Positions 11,414-21,734 of a stretch of 64,000 nucleotides of DNA are shown here, piece by piece. The notes under the pieces are model-generated. The model had not been told where the DNA came from and made no database searches. It was given only the letters and a program-made list of their open reading frames with translations. A program made the position numbers and the translations under genes. The stretch comes from Cordylochernes scorpioides. Its lineage: Eukaryota > Arthropoda > Arachnida > Pseudoscorpiones > Chernetidae. The stretch is taken from NCBI GenBank assembly GCA_030710605.1, contig CP092864.1, positions 137,455,255 to 137,519,254 of the forward strand, in the 5' to 3' direction. Position 1 is the stretch's first letter. Every line of letters starts with the position of its first letter.

Positions 11414-12003
11414 AAGAATAATGATACAATTCCAAGGCAAGATACTATTCCTTTAACTTCCAATTACCGAGGGAACCAATTAATATTGATTTTATTCAAC
11501 TTATCGAGTATTTTTCAAGGGACCGGGAAAAAATGTTCACTTTATTGAGAGATTCGTGAGACAAACCTTTACTCGGGTTAAACCTGGGCGAAGCCGGGTA
11601 CGTCCATACAAGAATAATGATACAATTCCAAGGCAAGATACTATTCCTTTAACTTCCAATTACCGAGGGAACCAATTAATATTGATTTTATTCAACTTAT
11701 CGAGTATTTTTCAAGGGACCGGGAAAAAATGTTCACTTTATTTAGAGATTCGTTAGACAAACCTTTACTCGGGTTAAACCTGGGCGAAGCCGGGTACGTC
11801 CATACAAGAATAATGATACAATTCCAAGGCAAGATACTATTCCTTTAACTTCCAATTACCGAGGGAACCAATTAATATTGATTTTATTCAACTTATCGAG
11901 TATTTTTCAAGGGACCGGGAAAAAATGTTCACTTTATCGAGAGATTCGTTAGACAAACCTTTACTCGGGTAAAACCCGGGCGAAGCCGGGTACGTCCGCT
12001 AGT
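11414..12003. repeat. 196-bp tandem repeat, 3 copies
   Basis: Units start at 11414, 11610 and 11806 (AAGAATAATGATACAATTCC), a period of exactly 196. Each ends in the GC-rich hairpin GGGCGAAGCCGGGTACGTCC. Related sequence is inverted at 58240-58700, so the array comes from a dispersed TA-tailed repeat. Confidence 0.9.
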
Positions 12004-12064
12004 ATATTATATCAATAGCTAGTTTGAAAGCTGTTGTTCTTTTGGTCTTTAATTTATATATATA

Positions 12065-12259
12065 CACTCATGGACAAAAGGAAGTGAAAGGTATTTGAAG
12101 TCCAGTCATCTGTTTTTGAAGGAGACAGAGGCAATTTTGTTCACACTTGGTTATCTCGTGTGTCTTCAATAAAGGTCACTGTGATATCCTTCAAAGTTAT
12201 TGTCTGAATCCTGATATACATGCCAAAAAGTAAACTTCCATATATTTTGTCCATGAGTG
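12065..12259. mobile_element. MITE with CACTCATGGACAAAA ends, 195 bp
   Basis: The left end CACTCATGGACAAAA and right end TTTTGTCCATGAGTG are inverted repeats, each flanked by TA (12063-12064 and 12260-12261). This suggests a Tc1/mariner-type MITE. Its right half (GTTATTGTCTGAATC, then CTTCC) is the unit of the satellites at 16395-17845, 21735-22330 and 36355-37990. A second partial copy of the right half follows at 12262-12378. Confidence 0.8.
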
Positions 12260-12456
12260 TATATTGGTTATCTCGTGTGTCTTCAATAAAGGTCACTGTA
12301 ATATCTTTCAGAGATATTGTCTGAATCCTGATATAAATGATAACAGGTACATCTTCCTTATGTTCTATTCATGAGTGTATATACATATACATGAGTGTAT
12401 ATATATATGTGTGAAAAAGTAATTTAAAAAAGGTCAGGTGTTTGTTATTAAAATCA

Positions 12457-12668
12457 AAGAAGGCATATCCTGGCCACGTTCACATGAACTTTCAGATGGC
12501 AGAGCGCCATCTGGTGGAACATAAATCAACTAAACATTGATTTAACCTGTTCCCTGCTATTAGGCCAACCCATTTTCTTGATAAATCAAGAGAAGTCAAC
12601 CAAGAACGCGTTCCACTAGATGGCACTCTGCCATCTGAAAGTTCATGTGAACGTAGTAAGGATATGTC
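12457..12668. repeat. Foldback repeat, ACGCGU hammerhead family, ribozyme deleted
   Basis: The arms GCATATCCTGGCCACGTTCA and GGCAGAGCGCCATCTGGTGG reappear inverted on the right. AAGAACGCGTTCC in the middle marks where the ribozyme core lies in related copies; here the core is lost. Confidence 0.7.
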
Positions 12669-12679
12669 TTTTTTAAAAT

Positions 12680-13320
12680 ATATATATGTAATCTGGCCTT
12701 AAAAGACAGGTGTTGGAAACCATTTATCTATCATGAGATTTAGTATTATAAAACATAACACAAAATTTTAACAAAAGCCTTCATTTAATTTCAAAGTAAT
12801 ATACTCCATAACATATAAATATCTTTCCAAATATACCACAAAATTTCAAAAGAAAATATGAAGTAAATTATTAAAAGTAGAACAAGAACAATACTTATAG
12901 TAAAAGTGAGTTGATAAAACAATTAGCCATATAATGAGATTTAAACAATGAACTAAATTTAGGCCAAAAGAAACAAAAATAATTGGCAAACTCAAAGAAA
13001 AGAAAATTAAAAGCCAAAAGATAATTGAAGCAAAACAAAAAGCGATTACGCTCATTTTAAAAATTGAATTAAATTTTTTTCTGAATATTTGTTCTAAATT
13101 AGAGGACAATATTACAAACAACGCACAACAATGTAAATATGTTATTTTAATGTAATCAAATTTTGGGTCTGGGTAAAATTCCCGACAGCTAAAATATCTA
13201 TAACCCAATATCCCGATAGGAACGAAATTCCGAAACAAAAATCCCTACCGACCAATCCCGACAATATAAATTAGAGAGAAAATAAGCATTTTCTTTTGTT
13301 GCTGTTGTATCCAATGAAGA
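12680..13320. other. AT-rich stretch without supported gene
   Basis: A 130-codon open frame on the minus strand (12846-13238) is low-complexity, hydrophobic by composition, and has no recognisable domain. Confidence 0.45.
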
Positions 13321-13324
13321 GACT

Positions 13325-14335
13325 CAGAAGTCCCCGTACATCTCTATCACAGCAGTCGCAATGTTCTCTATCTTAGGTGTGTATACTATATTGTTGTTGT
13401 TGTTGTCGTGTCCAATGAAGAGCCTAATATGTCTCCGTACATCTCTATCACAGCAGTCGCAATGTTCTCTATCTTGGGTGTGTATACTGTATTGTTGTTG
13501 ATGTCGTATCCAATGAAGAGTCTCAGATGTCTCCATCCATCTCTATCACAGCAGTCGCAATGTTCTCTATCTTGCGGGTGTATACTGTATTGTTATTGTG
13601 TCCAATGAAGAGCTTCAGATGTCCCCATGCATCTCTATCACAGCAGTCTCAATGTCCTCTATCTTGGGTGTGTACTGTATTGTTGTTGTGTCCAATGAAG
13701 AGCTTCAGATGTCTCCGTGCGCTCTAGCACAGCAGTCGCAATGTTCTCTATCTTGGGTGTGTACTGTATTGTTGTTGTTGTTGTGTCCAATGAAGAGCCT
13801 CAGATGTCCCCATGCATCTCTATCACAGCAGTCGCAATGTCCTCTATCTTGGGTGTGTACTGTATTGTTGTTGTTGTTGTGTCCAATGAAGAGCCTCAGA
13901 TGTCTCCATGCGCTCTATCACAGCAGTCGCAATGTTCTCTATCGTGTGTGTGTATACTGTATTGTTGTTGTTGTCGTGTCCAATGAAAAGCCTCAGATGT
14001 CCCCGTACATATCTATCACAGCAGTCGCAATGTCCTCTATCTTGGGTGTGTACTGTATTGTTGTTGTTGTGTCCAATGAAGAGCCTCAGATGTCTCCATG
14101 CGCTCTATCACAGCAGTCGCAATGTTCTCTATCGTGTGTGTGTATACTGTATTGTTGTTGTTGTCGTGTCCAATGAAAAGCCTCAGATGTCCCCGTACAT
14201 ATCTATCACAGCAGTTGCAATGTTCTCTATCTTGGGTGTGTATACTGTATTGTTGTTGTCAAGTCTAATGAAGAACCTCAGATGTCTCCGTACATCTATA
14301 TCACAGCAGTCGCAATGTCCTCTATCTTAGGTGTG
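13325..14335 (-). repeat. ~90-bp tandem array derived from a LINE 3' end
   Basis: About 11 units carry CATCTCTATCACAGCAGTCG, TGTCCAATGAAGAGCCTCAG and GTTGTTGTTG runs. On the minus strand the first unit continues the reading frame of the LINE tail at 14322-14782. An equivalent array follows the LINE tail at 25303-25632 on the other strand. Confidence 0.9.
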
Positions 14336-14782
14336 TAAAGCTGCTGTTCTGGGTCCATGTCAAGGCTGCGGCCATTGCTGGATATGAGAATATGTAGGTA
14401 GGTGTTAGTTCCACACCAGGACAGTTGTTGCATGCCCTGTAGGTTCCTGTGCCATCTGGACGTATTGTCATTCCTTTGTAATGTTTCATTCTGAGTCTGA
14501 TTGTTTTTGTAATTCTTCTATCATTGGGTTTATGTCTCATATTTGATCTTTCTTTATCTTTTGTTGAATTATCTTGTATTTTGTTGAATCATCTTGTATT
14601 TTGCCAAAGCATCAGCATCAAATACTGACATTTGTTCTTTCCTCTGGTTCCAATTCCTGGCTTCCTTTGCTAATTCATCTGTAGTCTCATTACCTCCGAT
14701 CCCACCATGGGCAGGAATCCAATGTAGAATGCAGTTCTTACCCAAGAGTTCCAGTTGTTTAGATGCTTTTATTTGGTACTAG
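14322..14782 (-). pseudogene. LINE RNase H C-terminus and tail, broken
   Basis: From 14782 downward the minus strand encodes ILHWIPAHGGIGGNETTDEL, the hallmark C-terminal motif of the RNase H domain in non-LTR retrotransposons. A stop then interrupts, and a second frame starts at 14540 (RITKTIRLRMKHYKG). It carries the post-RNase H tail with CNNCPGVELTPTYIFSYPA, corresponding to the usual C-x2-C...H...CP pattern. The reverse transcriptase is missing, cut by a TA-tailed repeat at 14776. The 3' end passes directly into the ~90-bp array. Confidence 0.8.
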
Positions 14783-15189
14783 ATGGGTGACCCGGGCTTC
14801 GCCCCGGGATTGACCCGTGTGCATATCTCCCCAAATGATATATATTTAGATAAGATTTTTTTTAATTGTTTGTTATTAGCATTATATATATATATATATA
14901 GATGGAAAATTTGCCGGGAGGAAATCAATCCATGGAAGCAATGGTCGCCTCTCCCGTCAAAATTAACGTCAGAATCTGACGCCATCTATTGACCGTCGCC
15001 GCAACTAGCGGCATCGGGTCGGTGACAAAGCCACAACACCAACTTTGGCAAACTGATAAGCGTCCACCTAGAGACCATGGTCCATCTATGTTTTGCCAAT
15101 AGATTTGGCCCAGCCACATTGCCAGCAAAACACCTCTTTGGTAGATTGTGAGGATTCCATTAGATCCCGTGTGGATCTCATGGAATAAA

Positions 15190-15244
15190 GTCCGCCCTAG
15201 ACTGACGAGGGCCATTAGCCCGAAACCATGGTCTCTAGGTGGAC
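15190..15244 (+). ncRNA. Hammerhead ribozyme, copy 1
   Basis: Core box CUGACGA is at 15202-15208; the C at position 7 is allowed. Stem II is GGGC/GCCC (15209-15212 with 15218-15221) with loop CAUUA. GAAA is at 15222-15225. Helix III is ACC/GGU around AU, self-complementary as ACCAUGGU. GUC is at 15231-15233, with predicted cleavage after 15233. Stem I is CCUAGA/UCUAGG, extended past a small internal loop by GUCC/GGAC. All invariant bases are present. Confidence 0.9.
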
Positions 15245-15508
15245 GCTTATCAGTTTGCCAAAGTTGGTGTTGTGGCTTTGTCACCGACCCGATGCCGCTA
15301 GTTGCGGCGACGGTCAATAGATGGCGTCAGATTCTGACGTTAATTTTGACGGGAGAGGCGACCATTGCTTCCATGGATTGATTTCCTCCCGGCAAATTTT
15401 CCATCTATGTTTTGCCAATAGATTTGGCCCAGCCACATTGCCAGCAAAACACCTCTTTGGTAGATTGTGAGGATTCCATTAGATCCCGTGTGGATCTCAT
15501 GGAATAAA

Positions 15509-15563
15509 GTCCGCCCTAGACTGACGAGGGCCATTAGCCCGAAACCATGGTCTCTAGGTGGAC
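15509..15563 (+). ncRNA. Hammerhead ribozyme, copy 2
   Basis: Same sequence and structure as the copy 319 bp upstream. GUC is at 15550-15552, with predicted cleavage after 15552. Together the two sites bracket one unit. Confidence 0.9.
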
Positions 15564-15969
15564 GCTTATCAGTTTGCCAAAGTTGGTGTTGTGGCTTTGT
15601 CACCGACCCGATGCCGCTAGTTGCGGCGACGGTCAATAGATGGCGTCAGATTCTGACGTTAATTTTGACGGGAGAGGCGACCATTGCTTCCATATATATA
15701 TATATATATATATATATATCTATTTGTTTACATCAGCCTAATTTAATCTAATCTTTGATAGAGGGCGCTGTTCGTGAGCTAAGTAGAATAATTTGAATAT
15801 ATAGTTTTAATAATTGATTGATATATTTTTTAAAATAGCCTATCGTCTTCCCCGTATTTTTTTGCCTATGCATGGAAATTATGGTTTGAATTAGTGAACT
15901 ACTGCGAATTTGTATACCGGACATACAAACAAACATACAAACATTGATTTTTATATATATAGATATAAC

Positions 15970-16390
15970 ATTTATTAAGATTCTTTCTCTAAACACAGTA
16001 AAATTATTTACTCAAATGTGTGTGCTGAAACTTATTTAGATTTTTTCATTTATTGGATTTTGAATATTTCTGAATATTTTGTTGTCGGGATTATATGCGG
16101 AATCCTAACATTTCACACAATAGGGTAAATTAGATTATATATATTATGTATATTGTGTATATTTGAATATTGCATAGATTTTTGAAATCGCAATATTCTC
16201 AGTAATAAACATAATTGCATATTACCAATTGGTATATTGAAATTGTATCGTAGCCATATTGAGAATTCAAAATTTTAAAATAAAATTTAGAAACATATTT
16301 CTATAAACATTTTATTATTTCCTTTTAAACTGTATTTATATATTTATAACAAATCTCTTTAACAATCTAATGCATTTATAAATACACTAA
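15970..16390. other. AT-rich stretch without recognised features
   Basis: No gene or repeat was recognised. Confidence 0.5.
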
Positions 16391-16394
16391 TGTC

Positions 16395-16915
16395 AAAAAG
16401 AAGTTGTGACATTTTTTTAGCATGTATATCGAATTTCAGACAATAACTCTGAAAGATACACTCATGGACAAAACTTAAGGAAGTTGTACATTTTAGCATA
16501 TATATCGGGATTCAGACAATAACTCTGAAAGATACACTCATGGACAGAACTTAAGGAAGTTGTACATTTTAGCATGTATATCTGGATTCAGACAATAAAT
16601 CTGAAAGATACATTCATGGACAAAACTTAAGGAAGTTGTACCTTTCAGCATGTATATCGAGATTCAAACAATAACTCTGAAAGATATTACAGTGACCTTT
16701 ATTGAAGACATAGGAGATAACCAATATACACTCATGGACAAAACTTAAGGAAGTTGTACCTTTCAGCATGTATATATGGATTCAGACAATAACTCTGAAA
16801 GACATTACAGTGACCTTTATTGAAGGCACACGAGATAACCAAGTATGAACAATCTCTGTCTCCAGCGACATCAAAGACTTTCCAAGTCCTTAAGGTTTGT
16901 CCCCATGAGTGTATA
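16395..16915 (-). repeat. MITE-derived satellite array
   Basis: Several ~75-bp units read ACACTCATGGACAAAACTTA, then GGAAGTTGTACCTTT, then CAGACAATAACTCTG. The last units extend into the rest of the MITE (CAGTGACCTTTATTGAAG, GAGATAACCAA). Confidence 0.9.
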
Positions 16916-17164
16916 TTTACATTTTGAAATATTGCACAATATTTCTCACATAAATATGTAACCTTTAAAGTATGTCAACATGTTGAAAATGTGTGTAGAA
17001 ATTTACCACATGCATCGTTTAACCTTGCTATGTAAATATAATTTTGAAATTTAGTTTTTTAAGGTCGTGTTTATTTTGTAAGTAACACTCCACCAAAACG
17101 TAATTTAATACTTGATGTTTTTTTAAAATTTGTTTTTGGTGATATATATATATTTTTGGAATTG

Positions 17165-17845
17165 ATAAGAAATATACATTCATGGAGAAAATTTAAGTAG
17201 GTGGAAATTATTTGATGTCGCCTGTCATCTGGTTTTAAAGGAGACAGAGTTAATTTTGTTCACACTTGGTTATCTCGTGTGTCTTCGATAAAGGTCACTG
17301 TAATATCTCTCAGAGATTTTGTCTGAATTCCGATATACATGGTAAAAGGTACAACTTCCTTAAGTTTTGTCCATAGGTATATCTTTCATAGTTATTGTCT
17401 GAATCCCGATATACATGCTAAAAGGTACAACTTCCTTAAGTTTTGTCCATGAATGTATATTTCATAGTTATTGTCTGAATCACGATATACATGCTAAAAG
17501 GTACAACTTCCTTAAGTTTTGTCCATGAGTGTATCTTTCAGAGTTATTGTCTGAATCCCGATATACATGCTAAAAGGTACAACTTCCTTAAGTTTTGTCC
17601 ATGAGTGTATCTTTCATAGTTATTGTCTGAATCCCGATATACATGCTAAAAGGTACAACTTCCTTAAGTTTTGTCCATGAATGTATATTTCATAGTTATT
17701 GTCTGAATCACGATATACATGCTAAAAGGTACAACTTCCTTAAGTTTTGTTCATGAGTATATCTTTCAGAGTTATTGTCTGAATCCCGATATACATGCTA
17801 AAAGGTACAACTACCTTAAGTTTTGTCCATGAGTGTATGTATAGC
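17165..17845 (+). repeat. MITE-derived satellite array
   Basis: It begins with an almost full MITE (CATTCATGGAGAAAA, ... TTATCTCGTGTGTCTTC) and continues as about seven ~74-bp units of its right half, each ending TTTTGTCCATGAGTGTAT. Confidence 0.9.
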
Positions 17846-17879
17846 ACATGTAGAAATATGTAGAAATAAGTTCGAATTT

Positions 17880-18065
17880 CACACTTACAAGCGTGCCAGA
17901 GTCCCGTTTAATAAATTGTACTCATTGATGAGGTTGGAGTTGTGTATTAATCAATAGCCATCTGAGTAGAAAAAAGTAGCCATGGTCGGATTCGATCCAT
18001 TGTTGTTGACAATCAACCGTCTTTTACACATCTCCACTAACTCCCACTGAAGACAATTTTGGAGA
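17880..18065 (-). repeat. Diverged tRNA-derived SINE
   Basis: On the minus strand a tRNA-like head contains GGATCGAATCCGACCATG. The body resembles SINE-A (ACTCATTGATGAGGTTGGAG in plus orientation) but is strongly diverged. Confidence 0.5.
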
Positions 18066-18188
18066 ACTCCATCTGTGTGTAAAATTTATTTACAATAATT
18101 TCACTATTAATTTAATATTCATCTTATATTTCTGTGGAAAGTTTATTTCTCAACTAATTGTTAATATTTGAAAATTTAATTACAAATA

Positions 18189-18366
18189 CAGCAGAAACTC
18201 TCTGTAAAGGACAGCACCTAATTACAGTGCCACAGTGTCATTTAGGGAGAGGTGTCCTCTTACCGGAGAGTTACTAAATTGTAAAAATGGTAATTTTGAT
18301 AATTAAAACTGTCCTTTATAGAGAGGTGTCCTCTAGTGGGAGTGTCCTCTCATGGAGGTTCAGCTG
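18189..18366. mobile_element. pogo-type MITE, 178 bp
   Basis: Ends are CAGCAGAAACTCTCTGTAAA and, reverse-complemented, CAGCTGAACCTCCATGAGAG, flanked by TA at 18187-18188 and 18367-18368. Internal GTGTCCTCT motifs are repeated in inverted orientation. Same class as 35084-35261. Confidence 0.8.
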
Positions 18367-18369
18367 TAT

Positions 18370-18815
18370 GTATATAAAAATAAAGGTCGTCTCTACCGTC
18401 AAAATAGACGCTAAAATTAGACGCCATCTATTGACCGTCTCTGCAAACTAGCGTACTCAGGTCGGTGACAAAGCCACAACACCAGCTTTGGTAAACTGAG
18501 AAGCGTCCACCTAGAGACCATGGTTTCAGGCTAATGGCCCTCGTCAGTTTAGGGCGGACTTTTATTCCACGAGATCCACAAGGGATCTAATGGAATCCTC
18601 ACAATCTGCCAAACAAATGTTTAACTTGTAGAGTGGCTAAGCCATATCTATGGCCAAAATAATGATGTACATTTTGCCGGAAGAGAAAATCGATCTATAA
18701 AAATAAAGGTCGCCCATCCCGTTATAATAGACGATAAAACTTGGGGCCATCTATTGACCGTCTCTACAAACTAGCGGACTCCTGTCTATTTTGACGACAA
18801 AATTTCTATCTATGT
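18370..18815 (-). mobile_element. Second retrozyme-like copy
   Basis: On the minus strand it has one full unit and a partial second one, with a period of about 323 bp between the two TAAAGGTCG positions (18381 and 18704). It is clearly diverged from the 14.9-15.7 kb copy, so it is an older insertion. It carries one hammerhead. Confidence 0.8.
18505..18559 (-). ncRNA. Hammerhead ribozyme, copy 3
   Basis: Core CUGACGA, stem II GGGC/GCCU (one G-U pair) with loop CAUUA, GAAA, ACCAUGGU palindrome and GUC are all present. Stem I has one A-C mismatch but keeps GUCC/GGAC. Probably still foldable. Confidence 0.8.
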
Positions 18816-18917
18816 ATATATACGTTTTTGTCAAATATAATGTTTGAATTTCCTACGCATTTTTCTGATTGTGCTAAAAACCTAATGATGAAATTATATT
18901 CAATAAAATAATAATAA

Positions 18918-19015
18918 TAAAAAGCATATCCTGACCAGGAGCACATGTGTTTTTTCGATGGCAGAGCGCCATCTATTGGAACAGAAATCAACTAAACATT
19001 AATTTAACCTGTTAT
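18918..19015. repeat. Half of an ACGCGU-family foldback repeat
   Basis: GCATATCCTGACCAGGAGCA and GGCAGAGCGCCATCTATTGG match the left arm of 34744-34975. The ribozyme part is absent. Confidence 0.65.
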
Positions 19016-19206
19016 ACAAAACGTTTTTATATCTCCGCCCCTTCCCCTATTTATTGTTATACACATTCCCTGCCCTAAAAACGATATTTCATTTTAAAAA
19101 AATTTATAACCACACACACATGTGAAAATTTTCAATTTATTCATTCCTCTATTGATTTTTCACTCTTATCCTTATCAAACAAGGCCGATTTTTCTTAATT
19201 CTAACT

Positions 19207-19851
19207 TCAAAATACACCTATCCCCCGATTTACACGGTAGATACGTTCCTGAGAAAAACGTGCAAATCGGGGGATAGGTGTACACCGAAATAAAAATAAA
19301 ATGCATTGACAGGTTAAAAGATGTAGTCAGCACATAAGCTCGGGATTCCTCGTGAGATGTGTACACAGCGCATGTGTTCAATCACAGTAGCACTTAGTAT
19401 AGTGCGATAAAAACAAAAAAAAAAAACCTTTTTGGAAAACCGTGTAAAAGCGAAAACGTGTAAAAAAGTACCGTGTAAATCGGGGGATAGGTGTATGTAT
19501 AAAAATAAAATTAATACAATAGACCATCAATGCATTCAATAAATAAAAAAACAATAAAATTAAAAAATTTTGTCTTATTAGGTTAAAAGATGTAGTCAGC
19601 ACATAAGCTCGGGATTCCTCGTGAGATGTGTACACAGCGCATGTGTTCAATCACAGTAGCACTTAGTATAGTGCGATAAAAACAAAAAAAAAAACCCTTT
19701 TTGGAAAACCGTGTAAAAGCGAAAACGTGTAAAAAAGTACCGTGTAAATCGGGGGATAGGTGTATGTATAAAAATAAAATTAATACAATAGACCATCAAT
19801 GCATTCAATAAATAAAAAAACAATAAAATTAAAAAATTTTGTCTTATTTTC
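19207..19851. repeat. Palindromic pogo-like ends and a 269-bp tandem duplication
   Basis: CACCTATCCCCCGATTTACA and its inverted copy GGGGATAGGTG form short terminal-repeat-like palindromes. The segment beginning GGTTAAAAGATGTAGTCAGC occurs at 19312 and again at 19581, nearly identical over 269 bp. Minus-strand open frames here simply repeat with the duplication and are not genes. Confidence 0.8.
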
Positions 19852-19964
19852 CAAGCACAGAAATGTAGGGTACATACAGTAATAGTTCCAGTAATCAGCA
19901 ATGTTATTTACAGTGTATCAAATAAGGGGGAAAAAAAAGGAAGGGCTTAGTGTAAAAAAAATTG

Positions 19965-20185
19965 TTTGGGTACTTTTTTCTAATAAAAAAAAAAAGCTCA
20001 AATCGGCCCCAAGTCAAACCCCACCAGCGAGTGCAAGTAACCAAACGGGGCTCTAACACATTTGTAAGGGCAAAGTCGAACTGCTTTTCACATGTGTGCA
20101 GACATGTGGTGCACTTACAGTAAAAGCAGTCGCATACTTCTATCCACCATGATTATCATGGCCTGTACCACGTGTCCTAGGGGTA
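19965..20185 (+). repeat. SINE-A body without head
   Basis: GCGAGTGCAAGTAACCAAAC, GGTGCACTTACAGTAAAAGC and ATGATTATCATGGCCTGTA match 3120-3290. Confidence 0.8.
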
Positions 20186-20374
20186 AAAAAAGGGGTGAAT
20201 TTGTTGTACATATATATTTAAAGTTCAATTAATTAATTGTACTCACAGAGTATATATGTGTAAGATCACAAGTAAATAAGCGCTAACCGTAAGAAGATAA
20301 ATTTCTCTTTGTTTACCATTGCTATAAGTTTCTTTTGTTTATTCTATCTCATGTAAATCAATAAAAATAATAAA

Positions 20375-20620
20375 AGGATTTAAGCACGAATGTTTCTTTT
20401 AAACACAATACAAAATTTTATACTGTCCTTCCTGCGATGAAAAAAAAATGTATTGGGAGGGCTTGGTTCATCATTGGTGAACCCTCCCAGCGGTTTCGCC
20501 AATTTAATCCACCAGACTGCTAGTTTGTATTGTATATAAAAGAAACCTTCGTACTTAAATCCTTCCATTTTATGTGTATATATGGCGCGTTATTGCTTTG
20601 TATTAATAAAAATAATGTTT
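20375..20620 (-). repeat. Family P repeat with covarying hairpin
   Basis: On the minus strand TTGGCGAAACCGC is followed by hairpin TGGGAGGG/CCCTCCCA (20482-20489 with 20454-20461). TGATGAACCAAG lies in its loop. TTGG upstream can pair with CCAA in the loop. Other copies: 25120-25230, 34075-34160, 52520-53110, 53205-53690, 62310-62460 and 62905-63060. Confidence 0.7.
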
Positions 20621-21527
20621 GATCAATCTTCTTAGAATCAGTATCTTAAAAAAGACTAAGCAAAGTCAACAGAATTGAATAAATAAACCCAAAATTTCAT
20701 TTAAAAAAAAAAAGGCAGAAGATAACAAAAGTCTCAATATACAAATAACAGCAACCGTCTTTTATGGGCTACTAACCAAAGTGTAAAAAAATAAATAAAT
20801 AAATAAAAAATACATTAAAAAAAAAAAAGCAGAAGATTACAAAGTTCCAATATTTACAAACAACAGCGACCGTCTTGCCATCTATCGACGAAAAATATAA
20901 CTAAAATAATTTATTCTCAACGTGAACATAAATAGAAATCAAATTGTCACTTTTAGAGTTTCCTTGCTATCTATTTTTCACCAGACGAAATCTACAGCCT
21001 TTGTCATTTTAATAAAACACCAAACGATTCTACTTTGTCATTTAAACGGCGCTTTTCATTTTGCAGACGATATTTACGATTATTAGCTATTGTAAGAACG
21101 ACTGAATTTTAAATCTTGCTTGTTTTCAATGGCTAACTTTGTCTCGTAGTAATTCTGGTGAATTTATATGGTATTTCTATGTATTATTCATAAAATTGGT
21201 CAGAAACTTATCTATTGAAGATTAAAATATTGTGGCGAAGAAATAATTTATATATTTTATTATTTAATTTAATTATTCAATGAAAACATTTAACACATAT
21301 TATTTCTATGTATTTGTAAAATCATCATAAATTATACTTAGCTTGCTTGTTCAATATTCTCTAGATGTATATAGTCTGTTGATAATTGTCGACTGGTCGT
21401 GCTGACGACATCAATACATACTTTTACATCTTAAAATATACTAAGACTCGATTTCTACCCTAGAATATGTTTTCTTAATATTTTTATTTGTATATAAGCT
21501 GAATTTAGGTAATTGTTAATAACAAGT
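20620..21527. other. AT-rich stretch without recognised features
   Basis: No gene was recognised. A weak local duplication involves AAAAAGCAGAAGATTACAAA near 20710 and 20825. Confidence 0.45.
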
Positions 21528-21690
21528 CTGTGGACGAGTGGGTAACACCCTCGATTTCCAACAGTCATGAACCGGGATTGAATCCCGAGTTAAAATTTTA
21601 TTTAATATGTGAACTTCACATATTATTCACTGTTTCAATTATCATAAACTAGGTTGCTTTTGTTGAGCGGTACCTAATGAAGTGATTCGA
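21528..21690 (+). repeat. SINE-B (tRNA-derived)
   Basis: The head GGACGAGTGGGTAACACCC with B-box-like GGGATTGAATCCC is followed by a tail with CATAAACTAGGTTGC and GGTACCTAATGAAG. Confidence 0.8.
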
Positions 21691-21734
21691 ACCGGTTGTT
21701 AATAACATAAAAGATGTTACATTAATTGTAAAAG

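Larger units (their letters stand above)
14884..15714 (+). mobile_element. Retrozyme-like insertion with tandem hammerhead units
   Basis: Flanked by TA-dinucleotide tracts, it contains three parts: an inverted partial unit (about 14901-15082), a full direct unit (15083-15401) and a nearly full direct unit (15402-15692). The two direct units have a period of exactly 319 bp and look almost identical. Each carries one complete type I hammerhead, so self-cleavage of a transcript would release a 319-nt monomer. There is no protein coding. This matches the known architecture of small animal retrozymes, non-autonomous retroelements that spread through circular RNA. Confidence 0.85.
14776..15963 (+). 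mobile_element. TA-tailed GC-hairpin repeat, split by a retrozyme-like insertion
   Basis: It starts at TACTAGATGGGTGACCCGGG with the hairpin CCCGGG-CTTCGC-CCCGGG and ends in ACATACAAACATTG plus a TATATATATAGAT tail. A near-identical copy at 30772-31130 lacks 14884-15714, showing that this block is an insertion. No coding capacity. The class is uncertain; the tail suggests a non-autonomous retroelement. Confidence 0.75.

Noticed and set aside
11560..12003. Twister ribozyme in GGGCGAAGCCGGGTACGTCC
   Set aside because: A simple hairpin fits, but the conserved twister loop and pseudoknot strands could not be placed.
12846..13238. 130-codon minus-strand frame, hydrophobic
   Set aside because: Composition follows the AT-rich DNA; no domain, no homologous copy in the window.
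13408..14330. Overlapping plus-strand open frames of 66-192 codons
   Set aside because: Antisense readings of the LINE-derived ~90-bp array.
15148..15751. Open frames across the retrozyme units on both strands
   Set aside because: The peptides are identical because of the 319-bp duplication and have no domain; the conserved signal is RNA structure.
19175..19901. Three minus-strand frames sharing peptide segments
   Set aside because: Explained by the 269-bp tandem duplication, with no recognisable domain.
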